Shown here one piece after another: positions 43,442-55,900 of a stretch of 64,000 nucleotides of DNA. The notes beneath the pieces are model-generated. The model was given only the letters and a program-made list of their open reading frames with translations, made no database searches and had not been told where the DNA came from. Position numbers and translations under genes: made by a program. The stretch's first letter is position 1; each line of letters starts with the position of its first letter. Source of the DNA: Torymus aiolomorphi (taxonomy: Eukaryota; Arthropoda; Insecta; Hymenoptera; Torymidae); contig CM070874.1 of the NCBI GenBank assembly GCA_036365515.1, positions 117,370,235 to 117,434,234 on the forward strand. The letters run 5' to 3'.

Positions 43442-44645
43442 TTTCTCAAAGTGCGTAAGTTAGCGGCAATGAAATTTTACTAATGCATTAAATTCTATAA
43501 ATCTACGGATCCCACACGCACTCTCTCCCTGGTGACTAATTCAAGTTCTTCTTCTACGCCCCCCAGTTACAGGCGCATCTTACGTACACGCTCTTCCGCG
43601 CCTTAAATAATGCAACGGCATGTGCGTGAATAAATAAAAATCAATGGAAAGTAGGTGAAGAGCGCGGAGAGAAAAAAAATATCGATCGGCCGATGATTAA
43701 TGCACGCGCACACGTGATAGCGTCGTCGTCGTCGTCGTCGTCGGGGGGAGGGGCAACACCCTCCTCGATATTCGTCGCAGGCCACTAAATCAGTTGACGC
43801 CTAAAAAATTAAAACTCGTTGAGGAAGAGAACGAGGGAGAGACGCGGTAATCCATTTCTCCAGCGTTTGTTCACGATTTTTGCTGCCTCCTCCACACCGC
43901 ACATATGTCTGCCGCGCGTGCTCTTCCTGTTGATTTTTGGGACAATAATTCAACCTCGCCCGCACATTCATCACTTTTCCCTTTCACTCTGTTTTTCTCT
44001 TTTATGCGCTTTCCTCCCCCCTTCGCACTCACTTTTCCCCTTGCGCGCCCGACTTTCATTTTCTTTTGTGTTTTCTCCGCGCCTTCCACTATCCGCTTTA
44101 GCTTTCGTTTTTCTTATTTATTGATCTAACTTGCAGTGCGCGCACGTGCCTGGGGAGAGCTTCGGAACGGTGGAAATAATTTCCGATTATGTTTTTTTAA
44201 TAACGTTTAATTTTGGAAGAACTAAGGCTGTTAATAATAAATTTTGCAGCAATAAATTTCAGACGTGTCTAACCTAACTCATTTAGTACAGTTGTAAATG
44301 GGGCTGTTAGCAACCGCGTTTTTATAATTATATTTATACGAATTATTTTACCTAGAATTTGTAAAATAACTTGTCAACCTAAAACGCAATGCATTTTCCA
44401 ATTTATTTTTAAACTGAATTAAATCAACTTCATATAACGATCCTTTTTAAAATTCTCGGAAAAATGCATTCCAATATTTTTTTTACCGTAAACGCATCAA
44501 CACCATATGTTTCCATTAAACCTCACCAATTTCAAAGCTCTCAAATTAGAGTCATCAGCGCTCGACAGTTGTCGCGTTCGGAATAGCGCTTCCAAAAACT
44601 ACCGTTTTCCTTCCCTCCGCAGCCGTAATCACCCCTACCCTATAC

Positions 44646-44709
<64 letters not shown>

Positions 44710-44750
44710 CCACACACGCACGCACGCACGCATGCACGCACACACGCACG

Positions 44751-44787
<37 letters not shown>

Positions 44788-45516
44788 CGCTAAACCCTTT
44801 TTCGTCGTCGATTCTTCATCATCACCTGCGTCGATTATATAATTACCCGCGCTCAGGCTGCGACGGCGGCCCATCGGGAAGATAAATGTGAAAATAATTA
44901 AAAGGGAGTGCGCTGAGGCCCTGCGGCTCGGAAATTCGTACTCTCAGCAGTGTGTGTGTGTGTATAGGTGTGCGGCCGACTTTCGTCGTCCTTCTCTCGC
45001 TCTCAACAACCGGCAATTACAGTGCCCCGGGCTATTATTTCACCTTTTGCCGGGCTTCCTCTTCGATCCCCGCGTGTCATTGTATTAGCTTATCTGGAGG
45101 CGATCATCAGAACCGCGCGCATTTGGTTAGCGGTGAATTTTCGTATTTTCCTATGGCAGTGGCGCGGGCGATGGGGAGGGAAGAGGCCATTTTTCTGAGT
45201 CGGAAGAGGGAGGCGGAGCCGAGTGGAAGGATTTAGTGCGCGTCTTGTGTTTCGAGAGAGTGAAGCGACAGGTTGCCGCGTGCGCGCACATTTCGCTCCG
45301 ACGGGTGTCGAATGCGATAATTGCTTGCACCTTTATGACCGCGTGCTTTTTTTCTTTTGACGCTGAAGGAATGTGCTGCACTGACATAAATTCTTGTTTA
45401 TATTTATTAAATTTAAAGTATAAACAAAGTTTGACCATGATATATTTTCTTACTAATTTTTTACACTTTTCTTCTGTAAATAAAATATTGAGGATATGCA
45501 CTATTTTTTAATATTA
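43442..45516. other. CpG-rich and AT-rich DNA, no gene supported
   Basis: Contains a (TCG)n run at about 43,720-43,743, a pyrimidine-rich block (43,830-44,110), a CA microsatellite and a CpG-rich patch (44,830-45,320). Confidence 0.5.
44651..44786. repeat. (CA)n microsatellite with CGCA interruptions
   Basis: A pure CA tract to about 44,708, a central part with CGCA/TGCA variants, and CA again to 44,786. Confidence 0.96.
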
Positions 45517-45926
45517 CACTGTCAAAAAGATATCTTAGCGGCAAGTTGATCCAAGTGGAAAATAATTTTGATTTTTGACAGTAGTATATTTGTTTGGATC
45601 AAGAATAAAATCTCCTTCGAGTCCGTCTACTTGCCACAAGCAGATTACTACTTAATTCAAGTATCAGTATATTAAAAAACGTAGAATAATTTTAAATTGT
45701 TAAAGAACAAATTGCAATTAGTAGATTTATTCTCGTTTCAGAAAAAATTATTTTTTCTTCAAGTCTAACTATTATTGAAAAAAGAGAAATTTTTATTCGA
45801 ATGGAGAAGTCGATAATTTTGCAGGAAGCTTGAATATACTAGTTTTTAGTAGATTTTGTTTTAATGGAAGTAGGTGTTTTTCAAGTAGATTATTCTTCTT
45901 GCTTCCAGGATCCACTTTTTTCAGTG
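45517..45926. mobile_element. Candidate MITE with CACTG ends and TA duplication
   Basis: The left end is CACTGTCAAAAAG and the right end read inward is CACTGAAAAAAGTGGATCC. TA lies directly outside each end (45515-45516 and 45927-45928). The interior has TTGATCCAAGTGG near the left and GGATCCACTTTT at the right end. The ends resemble the CACTGAGA element at 30859. Confidence 0.45.
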
Positions 45927-48900
45927 TACTGTTTTTGATTAGAGATCAGCACTGCAGCTGTGATAATATAAATACTATAATATTTTTATTTACAAATCTT
46001 TTATATTCTCCGGCTTATTATTAAAGTTATGTTAGTCAATAGAAAAATAAAAAAAACTTCATTTTTTACCCATTGCAAAAAAAAAACGCAACTCAAAATG
46101 TCACATGTTAATGAGGGCGAATAAAATAATTGGGTGCTTCGAGTAATTAATAGGTTATCCGAACCGTCGGCGCGCGATTCCCCGAAACATAAACACAAGA
46201 ATGAATCTAATATGCATTCCTCCCGACAAACTACCAATTGTGGCACGCGAAAAGCAGTCCCCGGCAAAAACTATCATTATAACGCGAGCGCGCACGCGCA
46301 GTAAATCACCGGAGGGGCGAATAACATTGGATTTTTTTCCAACTCAATCCTAGAGGACCAGACGCACACAACGCTATTGCAGCTAGAAAAAAGCCGCTCC
46401 GCGCGCAGCCGCAGCTCAACTTTACGACATGTGAAATGAGCTTTTTGTCCAATAAAGCAAACCGACAATTAATCGCAAAAAAAAGGTGGGACGAGAGGAA
46501 AACAAAACAAACCGTTGCCCCGTCGCGGAGAGTATATAGCGCGCACAAGAGAGAAAGAGCGAGATAACGAAGACATAAAATGCGCCGCAGAAAAAAGGAT
46601 ATGGTATATAGGGTCGAAGGTATATACGCGCAAAAAAGGAGAGAGAGAGAGGGACGACTGGTCGAGGACTTAAAACAAGAATGAAATGACGCGTCTGCGA
46701 CGAGGGCGGGAGGGGGGGAGCGAAGCAGCATGCACAGAGCGCGGGAGCGCGAGAGAGTGAGAGAGGAACAAAGAGGAGTGCGCACGCGAGTGAGAGAGAG
46801 GAAGGAAGGGCGAAGGAGAAATAGAGAAATGAAGAGGAGCAAAGAGGAAATTCCAGAGCTGGTCATCGCTCTTTCTTTGTTTGGCGCGCGCAGCCTCCGC
46901 CGCAGCCGCCGTCGCGAGAACGGATAAGAAGCGAGAGAGAGAGAGAGAGAGAGAGGAGTTGCAACGGCCGCACAGCGGCAGCCTCGCTTCGGGTCTTCTT
47001 TTCTCGCTCGCCGCGTGGGACTCGTGCGCGCGAATTTCCATGGCGCGCGAACCAAGGTTGTACACACGGTCCTCCCCCTTCCCCGCCCGTTTTTCCGCTC
47101 CGATTTTCTCGAACTAGACGGGCGGAGGATTCAATGAACTCTCGCGCGGCGCTCCTCCTCTTCCGTTTTTTCCCTCTTTCCCATCGATGAACTTCTTCTT
47201 TCGAGCGAGCGACTCGAGATCCTCCTTTTTCCCATGGTCGCGTGTATATGTCTGCGCATTCTTTTTTAACCTGTCGCGCGAGCAGCGTGCGATGCTTTCT
47301 CACTTCCTGCACCACACGAGTCTGTGTGTGTGTGTGTGTACACAGTGAAAGTTTCATTCAGTATAATACCTCGATTTTTCTGATTTAGCGAGTTTTTCTC
47401 GTGTGAACGCCTCCGGCGAGCGCTTCACTCGGGAATCAGCCGGCGGATTATGTAATTCTCATTTTAGGACTATGATTATGCCAGTGTTAAGAGGTTAGGC
47501 AGGCTTGCTGGTTTGTTTTTTTTTTTGCAAGAGTCATCTATTAATACATACGAATTAAGGTGAAAGCGTGACCTGTGTGTGTATAGTGTAGTGATGTGCG
47601 AATCGATATCCGCCATTACGTCAAGTAGGGTTACTTAAAATAAACACGGGTCAGATTAATTTTCGGCTAATTTAAACGCGAATAGACATCATTGATATGC
47701 ATTAATGGAATTTTCGACACGGGCCCGAAATACTCGTTTAAATGTGTCGGCAGATATGCGCGGCGCATTAATATTCCGCTCTTCTCGCGGTCCGCGATAA
47801 TTCAGGTAAATCGAATCATCGGTCTTTATTTTAAAAATCAAATATTTACACGGTAACTGTGTTGGCGGTGATAAAATAAAAAATAATTCGAATGAAATAA
47901 TAAAATTGTCAACAAATCGAAGGTTTTGTATGAAATCATTTGTTGTAAGAGAAGCAGTTATTTTAACTTTTTAATATAAAAGAGCTATGTGTTATTGTAA
48001 AATTAGAAGTGGATACTTAATTTAAATAACAATGATTATACTCTTGTCTTTGAACATAGTTAATTATCACATCGAGTAAACAAGCTTTCAGATGACAAAG
48101 ATGTTGTCGTGCGATTTCACCTATAGAAAGTATTTACGCGAATATTAATCAGTCCATCGTTAAAGCGTACTTCCTACAAAAGAAGCTTATATCCGCATCT
48201 TTTTCATTCTCCCACCAATAACACTAAAAAAGTCATTAGAAACCGCACTCTCTTTGCCATACTATACAAAAAACCGCGCACGATTAAACTTCTCCTCGCC
48301 ATTCTTCACATTCGTTATATTAAGTTCGTTCAGCTCGATGTAGGTGTCTCTCTCTCTATCTTTCTCTCTCTTTTCTCTCAATCGCTCCTACGACGGGGCG
48401 TCGAACAAAAGCCGGGTAAGTACTTAGAATGCCGAATAATGCAAGGTGCAGGCTGCAGCGCTGCTGCAGTGAGTCATGCGCGCTTAGTTGTATTGAAATT
48501 ATTCGACGAGCTCAAATTTATTCGTATATTTGTTTAAAAATGTGCTTTGTCGTCGCGGCGCTTATCTGGCTATACGGCGGATGGAATTCTCAGAATTATC
48601 GTCGAGGGCGTTGCTATATATACAGCTGCCGTTCTCGTAACAAAAATAAAACATGGACCTGGTACCGATAATGTTTTCAAAGAATTTGCATAATTACAGT
48701 AAGCTGTCAACGCGACTAAACAGACAGATCGGTGACTTTTGCAAGAAAAATGACTTCCAAATGATATAATGACGGCAAAGTCCCCCCGGAAAAAAGTGTC
48801 ATGTATCTACGAATTGGGTAGATTACTGCGAACGTGGGTATTATTGTGTTTGTATTACTGCTGTAGAATCTTGTGGAAAATCGCAGTAATATCAGCGACG

Positions 48901-49900
48901 CACTTTTTGGGGTTCTGCGCATGCACGAGCGCTCTCCCTATGCTTTAACATGGCACCGTAATACCAACACAGTAGTTGCAGCAGCTTCGCAGTGACACCA
49001 GCAGAGAGATGTTGTTTTCAAAGTCATTTTATAAATTTATTTCTCAATTTTTGTTCTAAAATTGTACTTTAATCGATAGATATGACACCTAAGTTCCGTT
49101 ATTAAAAGGAATCAGCATATTTTTTTTTGCATGGAGAACTAAATATATTCGTTTGAAACTAGCCTGAAAAAAATGCCGCCGTAGTACCCACACTTACCCT
49201 ATATAGCGGCCAAAGTTATCTCACTCTCTCCGAGCGGCTATCGCGCGTGCCTATATATTCTGTTATTTTCTCACAGACGCGCGCGTAGAGAGTGCGAGAG
49301 AACGAGAGCCATTCTTGCCTCCCATGCGCCTTCTATCTCGCTCGCGCCGCCACTTTAACTGGGACTCGTTTCGACGTTTATTAACTTTTTACGATATTAA
49401 ATTAGCTGAGAATGGAAAACTCGCGCCGTACCCATTGCAGCCGTTAAAGATTAATTGCGATTATTAGTATATATAGAGCGTGTGCGGCAGTCGAAAAACG
49501 GTGTAACCCCACGGAGCGAGGTTACACGCACGCGGGTGAGTAAATAAACGAGGAGCCCCTGCAGACAATGCCGATATATATTACGCGGTTGTTGTTTGCT
49601 TTCCTTCTCTCACAGGTTGTGAGAAATTTGCCATGATTAAGGATGCGCCTGCTATGCATATAATTTCGTAACTTCCTCCATTCCGCTTACACTAAAAAAA
49701 AAACAGAAAAATCAATAACAATGCAAACAAATTTCGCGTATATATCACAAGACTAAACATCCTCCCGCGGTCCAATCTATATACCCCGCAAGCAAAATAT
49801 TGACCATACGTAGGCGGGCGGGCGTCGGCTTTGTAGGCTCGTATTTTGAAATTGGCAGGCTCGAAAGGGGGCACCGTCTCTGTCTCAGCTTCCGCGCGTT
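45927..49900. other. CpG-rich and AT-rich DNA, no gene supported
   Basis: A strongly CpG-dense, AG/CT-rich block spans about 46,270-47,350, including (AG)n at 46,934-46,955 and (GT)n at about 47,321-47,339. It produces the longest frame of the window (minus strand, 46,306-47,067), which is a low-complexity serine/leucine/arginine frame with overlapping alternatives. AT-rich DNA follows to about 49,180. Confidence 0.5.
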
Positions 49901-52900
49901 CCATTCCCTCTCTCTCTCTCTCTTCTCACGCGGGCCTCTTTGTCCCTCTCTCTCTCTCTCTCTCTCCATCCTCCCGTGTTATTCTCCTCCGTCGGTGTGC
50001 TCTCTTCGCGCTTACGGTGTGGTCCAGTTGCCGCCGCCGCCTTCGTGCCAGGGACTCTGGAATGCCCATAGCTATACACAGACTCGTGGGGGTCCGTCCG
50101 TCCGTCCGTTGCGATCGTGAATGAGTCCCTCGTTCTCTCCAGTCTGCGACTACCTGCGCGCGCCCACATATACACGCACACACACGAATGATGTACTCAT
50201 AATCGGAGCATGTGGCGCTTTTGACTGACTCCCTCTCACACATTCCCTCGAAGGCTCTCCCATTTCGGCGAGCCGCGGGCTTTTCGCAGTATTTCGCCTT
50301 GGCCGCTCGCCTGGCAGGCAGTGCTAATAAAGGCGAGAGACTGTTGTGTGCGGCGAGAGAGAGAGAGAGTGGACCTCGGGGAGAGGCCAAGGCGGCTGCC
50401 GCCTCTGCAGCTAGGTCGAGCGCGCGGTCGATGTGTTTTGGAGCGCGAGAGTGGCTAGAGGAATTTGTTGATGTTGCGCTTATGAATCACTTTTATTTTC
50501 AGGCCTTGTTGCGGAGGAGAGAGTGAGAGTTTTATTGTGTTCGCGAGGGTCTCGGGCGCGACGTCAACCCTTGCTATTTATCATATCCTTGATGCTGCTG
50601 CACATACCAGGGTCGAGGTTATTCGATATTTGCGCGGCGAAAAAATCTCTGCCGACTTGCGTGTGTGTGTGTGTGTGTTTATTGCAAATTGCTGGTGAAA
50701 GATGACGTACGGCGGGTGAAGATACAGAGTACTATATACCTACGTAGAAATGCTAATAGTTTTTCATTTTATTTTGGGCGAATTTTTGTATGTGTATATA
50801 TGAATATATTCAAAAAAATGTGCTTTCTCACTTGAAACAAGAATTTCTTCGTTTCTCACATATTATTTATTACTCCGTTAACTTGGCCTTGGACAAAACA
50901 TTCATCAGAATTCATCTATATATAATCTGTCATCATCACAGCAACCTACCTCGGTCATCAACCCGATTTCGTCGCTCCAAAAATAACCGCACGCTAAACC
51001 ATATTGCCACCAATTGTTCGGCTACCATTCACACGTAAACCCTCAAAACACCCACACGCGCGTAATATACGTATACAGACTCCATACGTGAGAAAGTGCG
51101 TTAGCATACCGCCGCTCGCGCCTACGTGCAATTATTCCCCATGATGCGGCGAAAAGGAAAGGCGACGGAGGAAAAAAAGACAGGCTCATATACATATATA
51201 TCGCCTCTTATTCATCCCGTTCATCCTCCTTCCACGAACTGCAAGTCTGCGTGGGCCGCGGCGGCGGCGGCACGCGGTATATACACATACACACGGCCTA
51301 CTGCAGAGGCGCCCTTTTCCGTGAACCCGCCGCCTTCTAAATGCGTTCTACGAATTTTTTTCGTATCTCTCTCTCTCTTCCTCTCTCGTTTTTTTTATCC
51401 CTTTCGGTTCCCTTTCACCTACACGCACACACGCGTATTATATACCCTTTAGGGAGATGCTTCTTTCACAACGAGCGGAGACGCGGTGTCAATGGTCCGT
51501 AATTACTTTACGAGGTTGCCTTTTTTTATTGCAGTGTTAAGAGAGAGAGAGAGGGGACACTTTTTGAAAAGGCTGTTGTGGGAGTGTGAGAAAAAGGGGG
51601 AGAGAGAGAGTTTTCCTTCGCGCTCGATTACCATAATGAGGTGTGAAACGCTCCGAGGAATTCATTATTGCCGAGTGCGCGGCGGCGCCAGTGCGCGCTC
51701 TCTGTGTGTACTGTATATAGCTGCTATAAGAGGGGCAATAAAACTCGGCACAGCCGCCAAGTGGTCACTCTCTCAAGACGGTTTCCCTACTCCCTCGCAG
51801 CGGTTTTCCGTTCCATTGTGCCTTTCTTTTGTGTATTTTTTTCTTCTTTACTTTTTTTTTTTTTTTTTTTGACGGAGCCTACAGGTTATTCATGCCGCAG
51901 GTGTTTTCCGTCGCTGGATGTTGTATAAAAAAGTGTTCGAGGATGATTTATACTATCCCTCGTCGCTGACTGGATGCGGGTATTTGTTTACAATGTCAGA
52001 GCCGCCGAGCAGGCGCCTGATTTCTTTTGTTACGTAAGCCCGATCGTGGCGCATAGTTCTTGACTTTCACCTTATAGAATTCGTTTATTTACGCTGCAGA
52101 GGTGTAGGATAATTGTCGGAAATGTACTTTTCTCGCCTTTAGTGCATTTCTTTCTCAGGTATAAGTACCTTTGTTCGCCGCTAAATGGCATTATTTATTA
52201 CAAATGAATTCTTTTCAGCTCTCGCTGGTTTCGTTGATTTATGTAACGCTTAATTAACAAACAAGCTGGATTGTGTGAACCGGCGCTTGAGTAGGTGTGA
52301 AACTGTTCTAATCAGATGAAAGTTCGCATCAATTATATACATACGTTTACATACAAGAGTTGACATGTTTATTGCAATGTTGTTTACGTTTTACAGTTCC
52401 CAAGAAAGCTAATTTATCATTTAATTATTATTAATACGCGGTATGTAGTGTACCAACGTATAATTTAAATGTTTTAAATAGTTTCGAGGAAGATTTAATT
52501 CCAATTAGCATGAGTGTGCAATTCGTTCAAGACGCTCTTGTACGTTTCAAACGAATCTGATTTTTAACTCAAATTACCACTGACACAACAAAAGCTCGCA
52601 CGACAACAGCCACTACGACGCATTTAACGTTCTCCATTACACCGCAATTACGAATGTTTATTATCGCTTTACACGGGAAAGAAGCGCTCAATTTGCAAAG
52701 AGAAACAGAACTCCGAGTACCGGGAAATTACAATAAAGCCGCAATTCTGAGGACGTCAGCGAGCGCGTTATTCATTGTCATCGGCGCGCTCGCGCACGTG
52801 GGTAAGTATATACACTACTCCGCGTGTATACACACGTACGTACGTACGTACAGAAAAAAGTAGCGACGCGGGTTGAGAAATTAAAATAAAACTCCAATTC

Positions 52901-55900
52901 GGAGGCCGGAAGCGTACGCGGGTATAAACTGCATGGCGGCCATAAAAATCACTTTAAATTCAACGTGAGCTAACTCCTTAACGACGAACGTTCGCTCGCA
53001 AGAAACATATATCGGAGAGGTGGGTGGTACGGGCCCGAAAAAAAAGCCGCGCGGGAGTCCCGCAAACTTTCGCGAAAACCGTGTCGACGCGCGGAATTCG
53101 GAAACGCGCGCCGATTCGGACAGAGCTTTATTATGCATGGCGTTCGCTGTTTTGCGCGGCACGGCGACGGTGGCCTCCGAGGAAAAAAAAGGACGCCGCG
53201 CAAAGAAGGAGGGAGGGAGAGGGAGAAAAAAACGAGCCGCCGGGTAATTGCACTGACTGGCGCCTCGTAATTGGCCGACTGCCAAGCCGTCTTATTATTT
53301 CGCAATAATAATTGTTTCGCCCGCTGCATGCGCTTCGCGACGCCGCCGTTACGCAACTGTCGTTGCTTTTTCGCGCGACGTTTCCTGCCTGCTGCTGCTG
53401 CTTCTTGGCGATTAGAAAAGTTGCGAATTCGAAGAAAAAAAAGTTATAACGCGTGCGGTTTTCTTTGCCCACCCTTTTTTTTCGAGCGATTGCGATGCGT
53501 ACGTTCAGTAATTATAACGATTGACGGCGCCGTCGGGTGACGAGCCGTCAGCGATACTTACGTTAATGTTTTTATATAAACGCGTGACTTTGCGAGGAGC
53601 TGATCAGCAGCCTAACTTGCGCTATCCAATTGCGCAACGCCCCTCGATTACTCGTTTTTTCTTTTTTTTTTAGTTTTGTTCGCGCTTGATTTTATATATA
53701 TATATATTGGCGGGATTTTTGCGAGCACTCGTTTTGTTGCATTGTTACGTAAAAGATATAGTACGCGTATCGCGTGTCGCGGCGCTCGAGTGTTTTTGAA
53801 AGCGAGAAATTCCATTGGCTGAAGATGTTATTAATTTTTTAGCGATCGGATGAAAAATAAAAAAAAAATTATTTAAAAATAATGTATAAGTATAAGCACT
53901 ATAAAGGTAACGTAAATAAGGCAATATATAATATGTAACATACAAACAATATACGTAATATAGGCAAACTTTATATGAACTACAAGTAGCATGAAAAATT
54001 ATTACATAAATTAGTCGACACATAGCGGAAGTTGATATTTTAAAAAAATGTGAATGGTCAAAAAAGAAAACATCGTGTAATACATGTTCTGCGGCATTCT
54101 CAAATCAAGTTTGATAAGCTGCGCAATCTGTCAATTAAAATAATCGCAGTTACCTTACATGTCTCTTTTACAGGTATACAACATTATAGAATTTTTTTAA
54201 CTCAATTCAGTTGCGTTATCTCTGAAATTCAATCACTGTATAAAAATATATATACGAAAGACTACAAGAATCGTCAAAACATTACGTAAACCACCATATT
54301 GCTGAGAAGAATAATTAAAAAAGAAAAAGTGTGCGAACGAATGAACTACCCAAAGCTCGTGTAACCGTGATACATAATAATATTTAAGCAAAGTCGAGAA
54401 TAACTTTCAAAAAGTTGCGTAACGCGGTAACTCTAGCTCCCCGCGACGCGCGCGCGCAACCGGAGGCTGCGCGTGAAACAGAAGATTTTCGCTCGTCTCT
54501 CTCTCTTCCCGCAACACGCAGCAGCAGCGTTACAACGAAACGGCGAGAGGAAGAGAAGAAAAAACGGAAGCGCACACGTCGGAGACTGAAGGCCAAACAT
54601 TTCGCGTACATGCACGAATTTTATCGGCGCGGATATCATTTTTCCCCGGAGAGTAGTTTCGTCTACGTCGCGTCGGATGAATGCGCGCGCATATACACAC
54701 GTTCCACATATAATACTGCACATATGTATATGCGCGCACACCGTGTCTGGCCTTGAAAGAGATATTGTATCTTGCGAGGGGGAAGGGAAGTATAAGCAGG
54801 CCGCGCGCAGACTCTCTTTATCTTTGAGACCTCGGGCACGCGTGCATACGTTTCGTCTAGACGAGATATTAGAGAAGATCGGTTGTATAGAGAGAGAGAA
54901 GCCGACTTTCAACTTCAAGCTATGTCTAAGACTCCTTTTCTTTCACCTCCTCTTCCTCCGTGAGCGCAAGCATGAGTATAGAGCGGCGACTTTCTAAGTA
55001 CGTATACTTTGACTTTGCGAAGTTGCGCGACGACGCGAAGTGGAATACATTCCACCCGCGATCGGCGAGCGTTCCTTTCATTGCATTGATTTCACGCTGA
55101 AGAGAGCGATGTCGAAACCTATAATATAGGTATACCGTCGCGCCGTTCAATTACGTTTATATAGGCTATATACACTACTGCGTCGTTCTTTTTGTCGGCG
55201 GTATGGCGCTGAGTGAAGAGCTAGGCTGCTGCGAGGTATTGCTTTGGTTTCGACTTTGCTTTGCAAAATCTTATTGCCTTTGGTGCTGCAGATCGGCGCG
55301 TAATTGCAGCGGTATAACGCGGCGCGAGCAGCTCGCGGACATTGACTAATAGATTTTGAATGCTTTTTATTGGACTTTCTAGAGCTGAGAAAGTTTTGGC
55401 ACGGGTAAACAACTTTTTGTCGCTTTTAGAAGCGTATACTTAAGATTTTTTTGTCTTTGGTCGGTGCCTGTGCGCAGATTATTTTTAGAAATTGTGCGTT
55501 TAGGTTCATGATATAAATACTTACGTGGAGATTGGTAAATCATTTTATACGCTTGATCATGCAGTTTTGTATTTATTGTCAGATAATGTTTAGTTAAGAA
55601 AGCAACAATTTCGATTCTTCATCATTTCCTGTACATCTTGTTATAAACTTTGCTTTATACTACGTTTCACCAAATTGAATTTAACTAAAAATAATTTTAT
55701 TTAATTTAAGCTTAATATTTTCAGCTTTCAAAAATCTTGTTGCATTTCGTTTCCCACATTCTTATTTGCCAAAATATCTCTCGATAAATACGCCGTGACA
55801 CCGATTCTCCACTAAACTATGAATATAAGAGTAAAGTAACTGCGAATAATATACACACGCGCGAGCAATATTATTAAATTATGCAAATCTATATACTTAT

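Noticed and set aside
46306..47067. 253-codon minus-strand frame, the longest in the window
   Set aside because: Lies in an AG/CT- and CpG-rich block; the peptide is low-complexity Ser/Leu/Arg, overlapping long frames exist on both strands, and no domain is recognised.
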